Shown here in pieces: positions 37,193 through 45,860 of a stretch of DNA of 64,000 nt. This stretch comes from Rhodobacter capsulatus (GTDB lineage Bacteria > Pseudomonadota > Alphaproteobacteria > Rhodobacterales > Rhodobacteraceae), in NCBI RefSeq assembly GCF_003254295.1, contig NZ_QKZO01000005.1, positions 248,001-312,000 on the forward strand, written 5' to 3'. The notes under the pieces were generated by a model. That model worked only from the letters and a program-made list of their open reading frames with translations, was not told the origin of the DNA and did not search any database. Position 1 is the stretch's first letter; every line of letters starts with the position of its first letter. Position numbers and translations under genes: made by a program.

Positions 37193-37230
37193 GGCCGGTT
37201 GCGACGGCGCGAAGGAATCGCGACCACCAA

Positions 37231-37265
37231 AGAAAAAGACCGCCGAGTTTCCCCAGCGGCCTTTT
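37231..37265. terminator. Bidirectional terminator between HAD phosphatase and L36 genes
   Basis: Imperfect stem around 37238-37262 (GACCGCCGAG with CAGCGGCC) flanked by an A-rich run on the left and CTTTT on the right. On the minus strand it reads out as a stem followed by TCTTTTTCTTT, a good terminator for the L36 gene; on the plus strand it closes the HAD phosphatase. Confidence 0.6.
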
Positions 37266-37284
37266 GAACTGCTCGAAGGCGGCC

Positions 37285-37410
37285 TCAGCCCTGACGGGCC
37301 TTGAAGCGCTTCTGCGTCTTGTTGATCACGTAGACGCGGCCTTTACGGCGCACGATCTGGCAATCGCGATGACGCTGCTTGAGCGAGCGGAGCGAGTTGC
37401 GGACCTTCAT
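37285..37410 (-). CDS. rpmJ: 50S ribosomal protein L36
   Basis: 41 residues: [18 protein letters not shown] then [20 protein letters not shown], ending RQG. It has the KVRNSL start and [13 protein letters not shown] core of the short L36 type. Only one Cys remains (residue 17), so the usual zinc-binding Cys/His set is absent: this is the zinc-free form. A monocistronic gene ending at a terminator, upstream of which lies the tRNA gene on the same strand. The start at 37408-37410 has a GGAGAAGACC context. Confidence 0.93.
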   Translation of the reverse strand: MKVRNSLRSLKQRHRDCQIVRRKGRVYVINKTQKRFKARQG

Positions 37411-37473
37411 CGGTCTTCTCCTGTTCGCGGCGACGTGCGCCTTGAAAACGAATGCCCCCGAAGGGGCGATGAA

Positions 37474-37548
<75 letters not shown>

Positions 37549-37705
37549 GGAAACTTTCGCCGTTTGCCACCGTCTTCTTTCCCGAAGCAAAGAACCTGGC
37601 CGCAACCGCGTCGGTCTGGGGGTCTATAAAAGGAGTCGTTCCGGCTTTCAAGGGCCTTTTGGCAGGAAAAGAATTCGGTGTAGTCTTTCTTGCGAAGGAG
37701 TCCCC

Positions 37706-38569
37706 ATGGCCCAGGTTTCCGCATCGATCCAGCCCTATCGGCTGCACCTGCCCGAGAGGCTGAGTTCCGGGGTCGTCTTCGCGTCGCCGCATTCGGGCCG
37801 TTTCTACCCGGCCGACTTCACCCGTCGTGCCCAGCTTGACCTTTTGCGGCTGCGCTCCTCGGAAGATGCCTTTGTGGACAGGCTTCTGACGCAGGTGCCG
37901 CAGGCGGGGGCGACGCTGATCGAGGCGGTCTATCCGCGCGCCTTCGTCGATCTCAACCGCGCCGAGGACGAGCTGGATCCGGCGCTGATCGAGGGGGTGA
38001 CCCGGGGCTCGGGCGGGGCAAGGGTGCTGACCGGGCTGGGGGTGATTCCGCGTGTCGTCGCCGGGGGCCGCGAGATTTTCCGCGGCAAGATCCCGCGCGC
38101 CGAGGCCGAGGACCGGCTGGCCCGAATCTGGCGCCCCTATCACGGCCAGCTTGCGGCGCTGTTGCAGGACCGACGCGCCCGATTCGGCCGGGCGCTGCTG
38201 TTCGATGTCCATTCCATGCCAAGCGAGGCGGCCAGCGGCGGCGGCCCCGGGCCCGAGATCGTGCTGGGCGACCGCTTCGGCGCCTCGGCCCGGGCCGAGA
38301 CCAGTCTGGCCGTCGAACAGGCCTTTCGCCGCGCCGGGCTGCGGGTGGCGCGCAACAGCCCCTTTGCCGGCGCCTATGTGGCGCAGCGCTACGGCCGCCC
38401 CGCCGAGGGGGTCGAGGTGCTGCAGATCGAGATCGCCCGCGCGCTTTACATGGATGAGGAGCGGATCGAACCGCTGCCCGGGTTCGACCGTTTCGCGCAG
38501 GCGATCGGGGCGGTCTTCGTCGAGCTGGCCGATCTGATCCGCGGCGAGGCCCGGCTGGCGGCGGAGTGA
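37706..38569 (+). CDS. N-formylglutamate amidohydrolase family protein
   Basis: 287 residues. VVFASPHSGRFYP, FVDLNRAEDELDP, IPRVVAGGREIF, LLFDVHSMPSEA and QIEIARALYMDE are conserved FGase motifs, with the HSG and DVHSMP segments forming the zinc site. Deformylates N-formylglutamate in histidine degradation, but without other hut genes here it could act on other formyl-amino acids. It starts after GAAGGAG. Its stop abuts the convergent dinB stop (TGATCA). Confidence 0.88.
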   Translation: MAQVSASIQPYRLHLPERLSSGVVFASPHSGRFYPADFTRRAQLDLLRLRSSEDAFVDRLLTQVPQAGATLIEAVYPRAFVDLNRAEDELDPALIEGVTRGSGGARVLTGLGVIPRVVAGGREIFRGKIPRAEAEDRLARIWRPYHGQLAALLQDRRARFGRALLFDVHSMPSEAASGGGPGPEIVLGDRFGASARAETSLAVEQAFRRAGLRVARNSPFAGAYVAQRYGRPAEGVEVLQIEIARALYMDEERIEPLPGFDRFAQAIGAVFVELADLIRGEARLAAE

Positions 38570-39832
38570 TCAGCCTTTGGTCAGGCCGCGGCCAAGCCGG
38601 ATCGCATCGGCGCCGAATTTCGCCCGGATCGCATCCGCCGCCCGTTCCGCCGCCGCCCGCGCCGTCGCCTGCGGATCGAGCAGATCGCCCACCGGATCCT
38701 GACCGCCCGCCGGGGACAGGTCGGAATAGCCCGCGCCGATCAGCCGGAACGGCCCCGGCTCGGGCAGGATCCGCAGCAGCGCCTCGGTCGCGCGAAACAG
38801 CGTGTCGGCCAGCTGCGAGGGTTCCTCGAGCTTCACCTGACGGCTGAGCGCGGAGAAATCCGTCCGCCGCAGCTTCAATGTCGCGGTGCGGCCTTCGAGC
38901 CCCTTCGCCTTCATCCGCGCGGCGGCCTTTTCGCACATTGTCCACAGGATGTCGGCGAGCCGGTCGCGGTCGGAAATGTCGCTCTCGAAGGTGGTCTCGT
39001 GCGAGACCGACTTGATTTCGGCATCGGGGATGACCCGGCGCCGGTCGATGCCCCGCGCCAGATCGTAAAGCCGCAACCCGGTGGCGCCGAACCGGTTTTG
39101 CAGGGATTCCGGACCGGCGCGGCGGATCTCGGCCAGGCTGCGCAGCCCCGCGCGCGCCAGCGCCGCCCGCGTCGCCTCGCCCACCCCCCAGAGGATCGAG
39201 GCGGGCTTGTCGCGCAGGAATTCCGCCGTCTCGGCCTGGCCGATCACCGAAAAGCCGCGCGGTTTGTCGAGATCCGAGGCGATCTTCGCCAGAAACTTGT
39301 TGTGCGACAGCCCGACCGAGGCGGTGACGCCGATCTCGGTCTCGATCTCGCGAATCACCCGGGCGAGGCTGACGGCGGGGGCTGCATGATGCAGCCGGGC
39401 GGTGCCGGTCAGATCCAGAAACGCCTCGTCGAGCGAGAGCGGTTCGACCAGCGGCGTCAGGCTGGCGAATTTCGCCCGGATCAGGGCGGAGACCTCGGCA
39501 TAGCGGTCCTTGCGCGGGCGCAGCACGACCGCCTCGGGGCAGAGCTTCAGGGCCTGAAACATCGGCATGGCGGAACGGACCCCGGCGATGCGGGCGATAT
39601 AGCAGCAGGTGGTGACAACGCCGCGGGTGCCGCCACCGACGATCAGCGGCTTGTCGGTCAGGCTCGGGTCATCGAGCTTTTCGACCGAGGCGTAGAAACT
39701 GTCGCAATCGACATGGGCGACGGAAAGGGTGAACAGTTCGGGATGGCGCAGCAGGCGCGGCCGCCCGCAGCGCGGGCAGCGCGCGGGGGCGGTGTCGAAG
39801 GTGGCAAGGCAATCACGGCAAAGCGTGGGCAT
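38570..39832 (-). CDS. dinB: DNA polymerase IV with N-terminal zinc-ribbon-like extension
   Basis: Y-family translesion polymerase, 420 residues. After an N-terminal LCRDCLATFDTAPARCPRCG with Cys5/Cys8 and Cys19/Cys22 (two CxxC pairs), the polymerase domain starts at VAHVDCDSFYASVEKL; catalytic SLDEAFLDLTG is present and the palm, finger and little-finger regions are complete. The extension is not part of the E. coli protein. The end abuts the FGase stop without spacing. Confidence 0.93.
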   Translation of the reverse strand: MPTLCRDCLATFDTAPARCPRCGRPRLLRHPELFTLSVAHVDCDSFYASVEKLDDPSLTDKPLIVGGGTRGVVTTCCYIARIAGVRSAMPMFQALKLCPEAVVLRPRKDRYAEVSALIRAKFASLTPLVEPLSLDEAFLDLTGTARLHHAAPAVSLARVIREIETEIGVTASVGLSHNKFLAKIASDLDKPRGFSVIGQAETAEFLRDKPASILWGVGEATRAALARAGLRSLAEIRRAGPESLQNRFGATGLRLYDLARGIDRRRVIPDAEIKSVSHETTFESDISDRDRLADILWTMCEKAAARMKAKGLEGRTATLKLRRTDFSALSRQVKLEEPSQLADTLFRATEALLRILPEPGPFRLIGAGYSDLSPAGGQDPVGDLLDPQATARAAAERAADAIRAKFGADAIRLGRGLTKG

Positions 39833-39861
39833 GATGGCGGCAGTCTAGCGCCAAGTGTCCC

Positions 39862-40020
39862 GGCGGGGGAGGGGGGCTCTGCCCCCCGCCCGCAAGCGGT
39901 CCCCCCCCCGGGATATTTACGCCAAGGCGAATGGGCAAAGGGTCCGTGTTTCACCTTGGTGCAAATATCCCGGGGGTGAATTTTGCCGCAGGCAAAAGAG
40001 GGGGCAGCGCCCCCCCTTTC
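39862..40020. repeat. Inverted pair of the intergenic GGGATATTT elements
   Basis: Left copy 39906-39935 reads CCCCGGGATATTTACGCCAAG; right copy 39949-39976 is the reverse (TTTCACCTTGG..CAAATATCCCGGGGG). Each is flanked outward by a G-rich/C-rich stem (GGGGGGCTCTGCCCCCC at 39871-39888; AGGGGGCAGCGCCCCCCCT at 39999-40017). The arrangement sits in the 192-base gap between dinB and clpB ends and may form a large cruciform. Confidence 0.6.
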
Positions 40021-40024
40021 CGGA

Positions 40025-42640
40025 TCAGTTCAGCACGCGCGGTTCGGTCTGGATGCGCTGGCTGGCCGAGACCTTGCCGCCGACCACCAGCCCGTCGGGA
40101 CCGGCGGTCACCGGAAGCGTTTCGCCGTCCTTCACCGTTCCGGCCAGGATCAGTTCGGCCAGCGGATCCTGCAGCGCCCGCTGGATCACCCGTTTCAGCG
40201 GACGGGCGCCAAAGACCGGGTCGTAGCCCTCGTCGGCGAGCCATTTCAGCGCCGCCTCGTCCAACTGCAGCGTGATCTTGCGTTGCGCCAGCCGCGTCTC
40301 CAGACGCTTGAGCTGGACCGTCACGATGCCGTCCATGTTCTCGCGCGTCAGCCGGTCGAAGATCACCATCTCGTCCAGACGGTTCAGGAATTCGGGGCGG
40401 AAATGCATCCGCACCGCCTCCATCACCTCGGCCTTGGCCTCGGCGACATCCGTGCCTTCGGGCAGGCGGCTGAGCGCCTGGCTGCCAAGGTTCGAGGTCA
40501 GCACGATCAACGTCTGCTTGAAATCGACGGTGCGGCCCTGACCATCGGTCAGCATGCCGTCGTCGAGCACTTGCAGAAGCACGTTGAAGACATCGGGATG
40601 CGCCTTTTCCACCTCGTCGAAGAGCACGACCTGATAGGGCCTGCGCCGCACGGCTTCGGTCAGCACGCCGCCTTCATCATAGCCGACATAGCCGGGGGGG
40701 GCGCCGATCAGCCGGGACACGGAATGTTTCTCCATGAATTCCGACATGTCGATCCGCACCATCGCGGCGTCGTCATCAAACAGGTAATTCGCGACCGCCT
40801 TCGTCAGTTCGGTTTTCCCCACCCCGGTCGGGCCGAGGAACAGGAACGAGCCCAAGGGCCGCCCCTCGTCGTTCAGCCCGGCGCGGGCGCGGCGCACGGC
40901 ATTGGCCACCGCGGTGATCGCGGCATCCTGCCCGATCACCCGCTTGTGGAGTTCCTCCTCCATCTTCAAGAGCTTCTCGCGCTCGCCTTCGAGCATCTTC
41001 GAGGTCGGGATGCCGGTCCAGCGTTCCACCACCTCGGCGATCTGCTCGGGGCGGACGGCCTCTTCGACCATCTTGCCTTCGGCCACCGTCTCGGCCTCGG
41101 CCAGCACCTTTTCCAGCTCCGGGATGCGCCCGTATTGCAATTCGCCCGCCTTGGCGAAATTGCCCTCGCGCTTGGCCTGTTCCAGCGCCGCCCGGGCCTG
41201 ATCGAGCTGCTCCTTGACGTTGCGCGACGCCTCGAGCATGTCGCGCTCGGCCTGCCATTTCGCCGTCATCTCGGCGGAGCGCTGCTGCACGTCGGCCAGA
41301 TCCTTCTCGAGTTTCTCGAGACGATCCTTCGAGGCGGTGTCATCCTCGCGTTTCAGCGCCTCGGCCTCGATCTGCATCTGCAGGATCTGCCGGTCGAGCG
41401 CATCCAGTTCCTCGGGCTTGCTGTCGACTTCCATGCGCAGACGGCTTGCGGCCTCGTCGACAAGGTCGATCGCCTTGTCGGGCAGGAAACGGTCGGTGAT
41501 GTAGCGATGCGACAGCGTCGCCGCCGCCACCAGTGCCGAATCGGAGATCCGCACGCCGTGGTGAAGCTCGTATTTCTCCTTGATGCCGCGCAGGATCGAG
41601 ATCGTGTCCTCGACCGTCGGTTCATTCACCATCACCGGCTGGAACCGCCGCGCCAGGGCCGCGTCTTTCTCCACATATTTGCGGTATTCATCCAGCGTCG
41701 TGGCGCCGATGCAATGCAATTCGCCCCGCGCCAGCGCCGGTTTGATCAGGTTCGCCGCATCCATCGCGCCTTCGGATTTGCCCGCGCCGACCAGCGTGTG
41801 CATCTCGTCGATGAAAAGGATGATTTCCCCCGCCGCCGCCTCGATCTCCTTCAGGATCGCCTTCAGCCGTTCCTCGAATTCGCCGCGGTATTTCGCCCCG
41901 GCGATCAGCGCGCCCATGTCGAGCGCAAGGAGCTTCTTGTTGCGCAAAGATTCGGGCACGTCGCCGTTGATGATGCGCAGCGCCAGCCCCTCGGCGATGG
42001 CGGTTTTCCCCACGCCGGGTTCGCCGATCAGCACCGGGTTGTTCTTGGTGCGACGCGATAGCACCTGCATGGTGCGGCGGATTTCATCATCCCGGCCGAT
42101 GATCGGGTCGATCTTGCCTTCTTCCGCCGCCGCCGTCAGGTCGCGGGCATATTTCTTCAGCGCGTCATAGCCTTGCTCGGCATTGGCGCTGTCGGCGGTG
42201 CGGCCCTTGCGGATGTCGTTGATGGCAGAGTTCAGCTTTTGCGCCGTCACCGCCCCGGCATCGAGCGCATCCTTGGCCTTGGTGTTCACCATCGCCAAAG
42301 CCATCAGCATCCGTTCCACCGGAACGAAGCTGTCCCCGGCTTTCTTCGCCAGTTTCTCGGCCTCGTCGAGCACGCGCACCAGCGCCTGTTCGACATAGAC
42401 CTGCCCGTCGCCGCCCGAGACTTTCGGCAGTTTCGAGACGAACAGATCGACGCTTTCCTGCACCCGGGCGGGCTCGCCCCCGGCGCGTTTGATCAGATTG
42501 GCCGACAGCCCCTGATCGTCATCCATCAGCGCCTTCAAAAGATGTTCGGGCACCACGCGCTGGTGCCCCTCGCGCATCGCGATCGTCTGCGCCGCCTGCA
42601 GGAAGCCGCGCGACCGTTCCGTGAACTTTTCCATGTTCAT
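40025..42640 (-). CDS. clpB: ATP-dependent disaggregase ClpB
   Basis: 871 residues, full length. N-domain (1-145), first AAA+ module with Walker [14 protein letters not shown] and DEMHTL, the coiled-coil M-domain (about 410-525), second AAA+ with Walker [14 protein letters not shown] and Walker [14 protein letters not shown]. Rescues aggregated proteins with DnaK. Start at 42638-42640 with AAGGAGAG eight bases upstream. A heat-shock promoter is plausible at 42711-42742. Confidence 0.96.
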   Translation of the reverse strand: MNMEKFTERSRGFLQAAQTIAMREGHQRVVPEHLLKALMDDDQGLSANLIKRAGGEPARVQESVDLFVSKLPKVSGGDGQVYVEQALVRVLDEAEKLAKKAGDSFVPVERMLMALAMVNTKAKDALDAGAVTAQKLNSAINDIRKGRTADSANAEQGYDALKKYARDLTAAAEEGKIDPIIGRDDEIRRTMQVLSRRTKNNPVLIGEPGVGKTAIAEGLALRIINGDVPESLRNKKLLALDMGALIAGAKYRGEFEERLKAILKEIEAAAGEIILFIDEMHTLVGAGKSEGAMDAANLIKPALARGELHCIGATTLDEYRKYVEKDAALARRFQPVMVNEPTVEDTISILRGIKEKYELHHGVRISDSALVAAATLSHRYITDRFLPDKAIDLVDEAASRLRMEVDSKPEELDALDRQILQMQIEAEALKREDDTASKDRLEKLEKDLADVQQRSAEMTAKWQAERDMLEASRNVKEQLDQARAALEQAKREGNFAKAGELQYGRIPELEKVLAEAETVAEGKMVEEAVRPEQIAEVVERWTGIPTSKMLEGEREKLLKMEEELHKRVIGQDAAITAVANAVRRARAGLNDEGRPLGSFLFLGPTGVGKTELTKAVANYLFDDDAAMVRIDMSEFMEKHSVSRLIGAPPGYVGYDEGGVLTEAVRRRPYQVVLFDEVEKAHPDVFNVLLQVLDDGMLTDGQGRTVDFKQTLIVLTSNLGSQALSRLPEGTDVAEAKAEVMEAVRMHFRPEFLNRLDEMVIFDRLTRENMDGIVTVQLKRLETRLAQRKITLQLDEAALKWLADEGYDPVFGARPLKRVIQRALQDPLAELILAGTVKDGETLPVTAGPDGLVVGGKVSASQRIQTEPRVLN

Positions 42641-42710
42641 CCGGTCTCTCCTTGGTCAAGCCCCCGAGGTCTTGGCGCCCACCATGGCACGCCGGTCCCG
42701 GGTCTTGCTG

Positions 42711-42742
42711 CAAAGGTGGTTGGGCGGAATTCCCCGTTCAAG
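42711..42742 (-). promoter_or_regulatory. Candidate heat-shock (RpoH-type) promoter of clpB
   Basis: On the minus strand CTTGAA at 42737-42742 is followed 17 bases later by CCACCTTTG (42711-42719). This resembles a sigma-32-type CTTGAA and CCCCATTT pair with imperfect -10 and long spacing. Consistent with clpB control by heat shock, but weak as sequence evidence. Confidence 0.3.
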
Positions 42743-42859
42743 GGGGAGGGCGGGCCCGAAGCGGGCGGGGCGGTGAAAAAATTTTCGCGGAAGCGGTCTT
42801 GGAAACCATTCGCCAAGACTTCACGTTCATCCTGAGGGTTCCAAACGCGAGGTCATCCG

Positions 42860-43063
42860 ATGCACCATGTCGCCGTTCGCATTGCGCACCTGATCTACAA
42901 CGCCGCGCTTCGTCAGTTCGAAGCGGTGGTGGAATTCTTCTCTCCCGGCCTGCCTGCGCCGATGCGGGTGCCGGTGCGGGTTCCTGCGGCCCCCGACATG
43001 GGGCATCGCCGTCTGGTGCGCGCGCTGACCCATGAAGCCCGGCGGCGCGGCGGGATCTATTGA
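42860..43063 (+). CDS. Small basic protein, unknown
   Basis: 67 residues: VRIAHLIYNAALRQFEAVVEFF at 6-27, a helical segment, then a Pro-rich middle and an Arg-rich end (RALTHEARRRGGIY). GAGGT lies 7 bases before the ATG. It lies between clpB (divergent) and pyrF (same strand, 68 bases ahead). No family recognised; high arginine content suggests nucleic acid or ribosome contact but that is guesswork. Confidence 0.5.
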   Translation: MHHVAVRIAHLIYNAALRQFEAVVEFFSPGLPAPMRVPVRVPAAPDMGHRRLVRALTHEARRRGGIY

Positions 43064-43131
43064 CCCAATTCGCTTGACCGCCTGCGGCATCAGGGGCAAA
43101 ACCTCCGGGTTTGCACCGCTGGAGGGCTGCC

Positions 43132-43842
43132 ATGACCGATCTTCTTGCCGCCGATGATCGCCTGATCGTCGCGATGGACGTGCCGAATGCCCTTGCCGGG
43201 CTGGAGCTGGCGAAAAAACTTGGCGACAGCGTCAGTTTCTACAAGATCGGCCTTGGCATGCTGACCGGCGGCGGGCTGGCCCTTGCCAACGAGCTGAAGG
43301 GCGAGCAGGGCAAGAAGATCTTCCTCGACATGAAGCTTTTCGACATCGGCGCCACGGTCGAGGCGGCGGTGCGCGCTCTGTCGCGCTTCGATCTGGATTT
43401 CCTGACCGTGCATGGCGACCCCCATGTGGTGACGGCGGCGAAACAGGGTGCGGCGGGCAAGGATCTGAAAATCCTTGCCGTGACCTTCCTGACCTCGCTC
43501 GACCGGGCCGATCTGGATGCCGCGCTGATCCGCGACGGCGCCCTCGCCGATCTGGTGGCCGAACGCGCCGCGCGGGCCTTTCTGGCCGGGGCGGATGGCG
43601 TGATCGCCTCGCCCCGGGAAGCGGCACGGATCCGGGCCCTGCCCGAGGCGGCGGGCAAGCTGATCGTCACCCCGGGCGTGCGCCCCGCGGGGGCGGCCCT
43701 GGGCGATCAGAAACGGGTGGAGACGCCCGCTTCGGCGCTGGCCGCCGGGGCCGATCATCTGGTCGTCGGCCGTCCGATCTGGCAGGCCGAGGACCCGCAG
43801 GCCGCGGCGCAGGCGATCCTGCGCGAGATGGCCACGGCCTGA
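43132..43842 (+). CDS. pyrF: Orotidine-5'-phosphate decarboxylase
   Basis: Last step of UMP synthesis. 236 residues, TIM barrel. LIVAMDVPNALAGLELAKKLG near the start, the catalytic FLDMKLFDIGAT (Asp-x-Lys-xx-Asp) and the VTPGVRPAG and LVVGRPIW phosphate-binding loops are all present. Start at 43132 with GGAGGG before it; an upstream frame extends 7 codons without support. Confidence 0.95.
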   Translation: MTDLLAADDRLIVAMDVPNALAGLELAKKLGDSVSFYKIGLGMLTGGGLALANELKGEQGKKIFLDMKLFDIGATVEAAVRALSRFDLDFLTVHGDPHVVTAAKQGAAGKDLKILAVTFLTSLDRADLDAALIRDGALADLVAERAARAFLAGADGVIASPREAARIRALPEAAGKLIVTPGVRPAGAALGDQKRVETPASALAAGADHLVVGRPIWQAEDPQAAAQAILREMATA

Positions 43843-43860
43843 AACCCCGGTTGTGAAAAC

Positions 43861-43893
43861 GAAAACGGCGGCTCCGACCGGGCCGCCGTTTTC
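43861..43893. terminator. Strong bidirectional terminator
   Basis: Perfect 12-base inverted repeat GAAAACGGCGGC (43861-43872) and GCCGCCGTTTTC (43882-43893) with a nine-base loop. It lies 18 bases after the pyrF stop and 19 bases after the end of the convergent small gene, so it should stop transcription from both. Confidence 0.85.
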
Positions 43894-43912
43894 GTGCATG
43901 ATGTGACGGGCG

Positions 43913-44068
43913 TCACTGATGGGTGGAGGCTTCCGCCGCCCCGGCCCCGTGTCCAAGACCCATCGGCTGGGCAAAGGAGAGCCAGGCCACAAGACCGACC
44001 AGACAAACGGTTACGCTAACAAGGAAGTACTTGAAGCTTTTCGCTTCTTGCGGGAAATCATCGTACAT
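43913..44068 (-). CDS. Short single-pass membrane protein, unknown
   Basis: 51 residues. An acidic start MYDDFPQEAKSFKY precedes one hydrophobic segment (YFLVSVTVCLVGLVAWLSFA) and a short flexible, likely periplasmic tail ending AEASTHQ. An excellent AGGAGAGAAGAC ribosome site precedes the ATG at 44068. The stop at 43913-43915 is followed by the shared terminator. It is shorter than most gene callers accept, and has all the marks of a real small gene. The shape resembles accessory subunits of respiratory or light-harvesting complexes, but I cannot name it. Confidence 0.75.
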   Translation of the reverse strand: MYDDFPQEAKSFKYFLVSVTVCLVGLVAWLSFAQPMGLGHGAGAAEASTHQ

Positions 44069-44163
44069 GTCTTCTCTCCTGATTTGCCACCTGCGTCTCT
44101 ACGCCGCAGCCGTCGAGTCGTCCAGAACCTAGATCAATTCCAGTTCCTGAATGTGACGATTTT

Positions 44164-44436
44164 TCAGTTCTCGTTGATGTCGTGATCCCAGATCCGGGTC
44201 TGCCCCGCCCGGACCCCGGCCAGTTTGCGCGCGATCAGCCAGACCGCGATCGCCGCCACCGTCATCACCAGAATCAGCGCGGGCAAGCTGCCGCCGAGCC
44301 AGCCGAGCCAAAGCAGCCCGGCCACCAGAAGCGCCCCGGCGGCAAAGCCGAGCAGGAAAAAGCCGGGCAGCAGCATCTCGGCCCCGCCCATCACCGCCGC
44401 CGCCACCACCCAGACCCAGGGTTCTTGCCACCACAT
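44164..44436 (-). CDS. NfeD-family membrane protein
   Basis: 90 residues with three hydrophobic segments (WVVAAAVMGGAEMLLPGFFLLGFAAGALLVAGLLW and further), matching the short NfeD type. Start ATG at 44436 placed just after the SPFH stop; a longer form from 44451 overlaps it. NfeD is the standard partner of SPFH proteins in membrane quality control. The C-terminal OB domain of long NfeD is absent, leaving only RIWDHDINEN. Confidence 0.82.
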   Translation of the reverse strand: MWWQEPWVWVVAAAVMGGAEMLLPGFFLLGFAAGALLVAGLLWLGWLGGSLPALILVMTVAAIAVWLIARKLAGVRAGQTRIWDHDINEN

Positions 44437-44438
44437 GA

Positions 44439-45323
44439 TCACTTCTTCCACATCTTGAAGGCCTCGCCAAAGGCTTCAAGCGCCGAGGTGGGCAGCAGCA
44501 CCGTCTGCTTGCCGGCGCCCGCCGCAACCTTGGCCACGGCGTCGACCTGTTTCAGCGCCACCTGATATTGCGCCGCCTCGATGCCGTTCTTCGCGATCGC
44601 CTCGGCGATCACCGAGGTCGCGAAAGCCTCGGCCTCGGCGGTGACGCGGATCGCCTTGGCGGCCTGTTCAGCGGCGTAAAGATCGGCATCCGCCGCCAGT
44701 TCCACCGCCCGCTTGCGGCCCTCGGCCTCCATCACCTGCGCCCGCCGCGCCCGTTCGGCGTTCAGCTGCTGCAACATCGCGGCGCGGGTGGCCTCGTCCA
44801 GATTCACATCCAGAATCTCGGTCCGGGTGACTTCAATCCCCCAGTCGTCGACGACGTTCGAAACGTTGTCGCGGATATGGGTGATCAGCTGCGACCGGTT
44901 CGACTGCACGGTGTCCAGCTCCATCTGCCCGATCTGCGAGCGCACGATCCCGGCGACGGTGGTGGCGATGGCGGCGTCGATATCGCGGATCCGGTAGACG
45001 GTCTTTTCCGGCTCGATCACCCGGTAAAAGACCGAGGTATCGACCTGCACCAGCACGTTGTCGGCGGTGATCGCATCTTGCCGCGTGGTGGGCAGTTGCC
45101 GCTCCAGCACCGAGATCTTGTGTGCGACGCGGTCAAGGAAGGGCACGATGAAGTTGATGCCGGGCCCCAGCACGGCGCGCAGGCGGCCGAACCGCTCGAC
45201 CACGTGTTTTTCGGATTGCGGCACGATCCGCACGCCAAGGAAAACGCAAAGGATCAGGAACAGGGCGACGGCCAGCATGATCGCATTGCCGCCGATGAAA
45301 TCGGATGGAGTGATCGGGTCCAA
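44439..45323 (-). CDS. SPFH/stomatin-type protein (QmcA-like)
   Basis: 294 residues with a TTG start at 45321-45323 (GGGAGG five bases ahead). One N-terminal membrane helix (AIMLAVALFLILCVFLGV), then an SPFH domain with VVERFGRLRAVLGPGINFIVPFLDRV and a coiled-coil rich C-terminal region. It scaffolds a lipid microdomain and works with NfeD, the next gene (2-base gap). Its short leader closely resembles that of the GlsB-like gene upstream. Confidence 0.9.
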   Translation of the reverse strand: MDPITPSDFIGGNAIMLAVALFLILCVFLGVRIVPQSEKHVVERFGRLRAVLGPGINFIVPFLDRVAHKISVLERQLPTTRQDAITADNVLVQVDTSVFYRVIEPEKTVYRIRDIDAAIATTVAGIVRSQIGQMELDTVQSNRSQLITHIRDNVSNVVDDWGIEVTRTEILDVNLDEATRAAMLQQLNAERARRAQVMEAEGRKRAVELAADADLYAAEQAAKAIRVTAEAEAFATSVIAEAIAKNGIEAAQYQVALKQVDAVAKVAAGAGKQTVLLPTSALEAFGEAFKMWKK

Positions 45324-45366
45324 GGGAACCTCCCGTGTGAAACTGCCCTCAATATGGGGGCAGGTC
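45324..45366 (-). promoter_or_regulatory. Leader with CCTGCCCCCATATT box upstream of SPFH gene
   Basis: Read on the minus strand: CCTGCCCCCATATT, then GAGGGCAG, then ACACGGGAGG five bases before the TTG. The same parts in the same order occur at 45777-45816. CCCCATATT resembles a sigma-32-like -10 box, and its spacing to the start would give a leader of about 25 bases. Confidence 0.45.
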
Positions 45367-45383
45367 GCGGGCGGCGGAAGGGG

Positions 45384-45539
45384 TTACGGCTCGGGAACCA
45401 GTTTCAGCCCGACCAGGATCGCGACGACGACGACGGCCCAGCCGCCCGGGCGGCTCATCAGCCAGATGCCGATCGCCGCAAGCGCCCAGATCAGCCGCAG
45501 GGACGCGGTGCCCGCAAAGCCGAGGAAGGGACCCCACAT
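45384..45539 (-). CDS. Short two-helix membrane protein, unknown
   Basis: 51 residues: MWGPFLGFAGTASLRLIWAL followed by AAIGIWLMSRPGGWAVVVVA and a LVGLKLVPEP end, with two hydrophobic stretches. Its ATG at 45537-45539 comes immediately after the stop of the GlsB-like gene (no gap), suggesting translational coupling. No family recognised. It lies in the SPFH/GlsB neighbourhood, so a membrane role is likely. Confidence 0.6.
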   Translation of the reverse strand: MWGPFLGFAGTASLRLIWALAAIGIWLMSRPGGWAVVVVAILVGLKLVPEP

Positions 45540-45776
45540 CTAGCGGCGGCCCCAGCGCTGCCAGGCCCAGATCAGCGCCATGGCACCGAGGACGGCGCCG
45601 ACGAGCCCGGCCATCAGCCCCATGACCGAGATCAGGAACCGCAGCACAAGGCCGCCGATCAGCGCGCCGAAGATGCCAAGGGCGATGGTGGTGGGAATGT
45701 CGGTGTTCACTTTCATCAGCCGCGTCGCAAGGTAGCCTGCGGCGGTGCCGATGATCAGGAAGGTGATGATGGGCAT
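45540..45776 (-). CDS. GlsB/YeaQ/YmgE-family membrane protein
   Basis: 78 residues with three hydrophobic segments: MPIITFLIIGTAAGYLATRLM, IPTTIALGIFGALIGGLVLRFL and a final LVGAVLGAMALIWAWQRW. This is the transglycosylase-associated (YeaQ/YmgE) family, often stress-induced. Start at 45774-45776; GGGAGG five bases upstream. Followed without gap by the 51-residue gene. Confidence 0.82.
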   Translation of the reverse strand: MPIITFLIIGTAAGYLATRLMKVNTDIPTTIALGIFGALIGGLVLRFLISVMGLMAGLVGAVLGAMALIWAWQRWGRR

Positions 45777-45822
45777 GGGGGCCTCCCGTTCACGCCTGCC
45801 GAATATGGGGGCAGGCGGGAGG
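45777..45822 (-). promoter_or_regulatory. Second copy of the CCTGCCCCCATATT leader
   Basis: Minus-strand order: CCTGCCCCCATATT, CGGCAGG, ACGGGAGG, five bases, ATG. It matches the SPFH leader in the 14-base box, the following GGCAG and the GGGAGG ribosome site. This copy also forms an inverted repeat CGCCTGCC/GGCAGGCG (45793-45800, 45810-45817). Confidence 0.45.
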
Positions 45823-45860
45823 GTTGGAAAGGCCCCCCCCCGTCAGGCAAGCTGTCGCGG

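Noticed and set aside
39983..42061. 692-codon plus-strand frame opposite clpB
   Set aside because: Antisense to ClpB, no start context, no recognisable domain.
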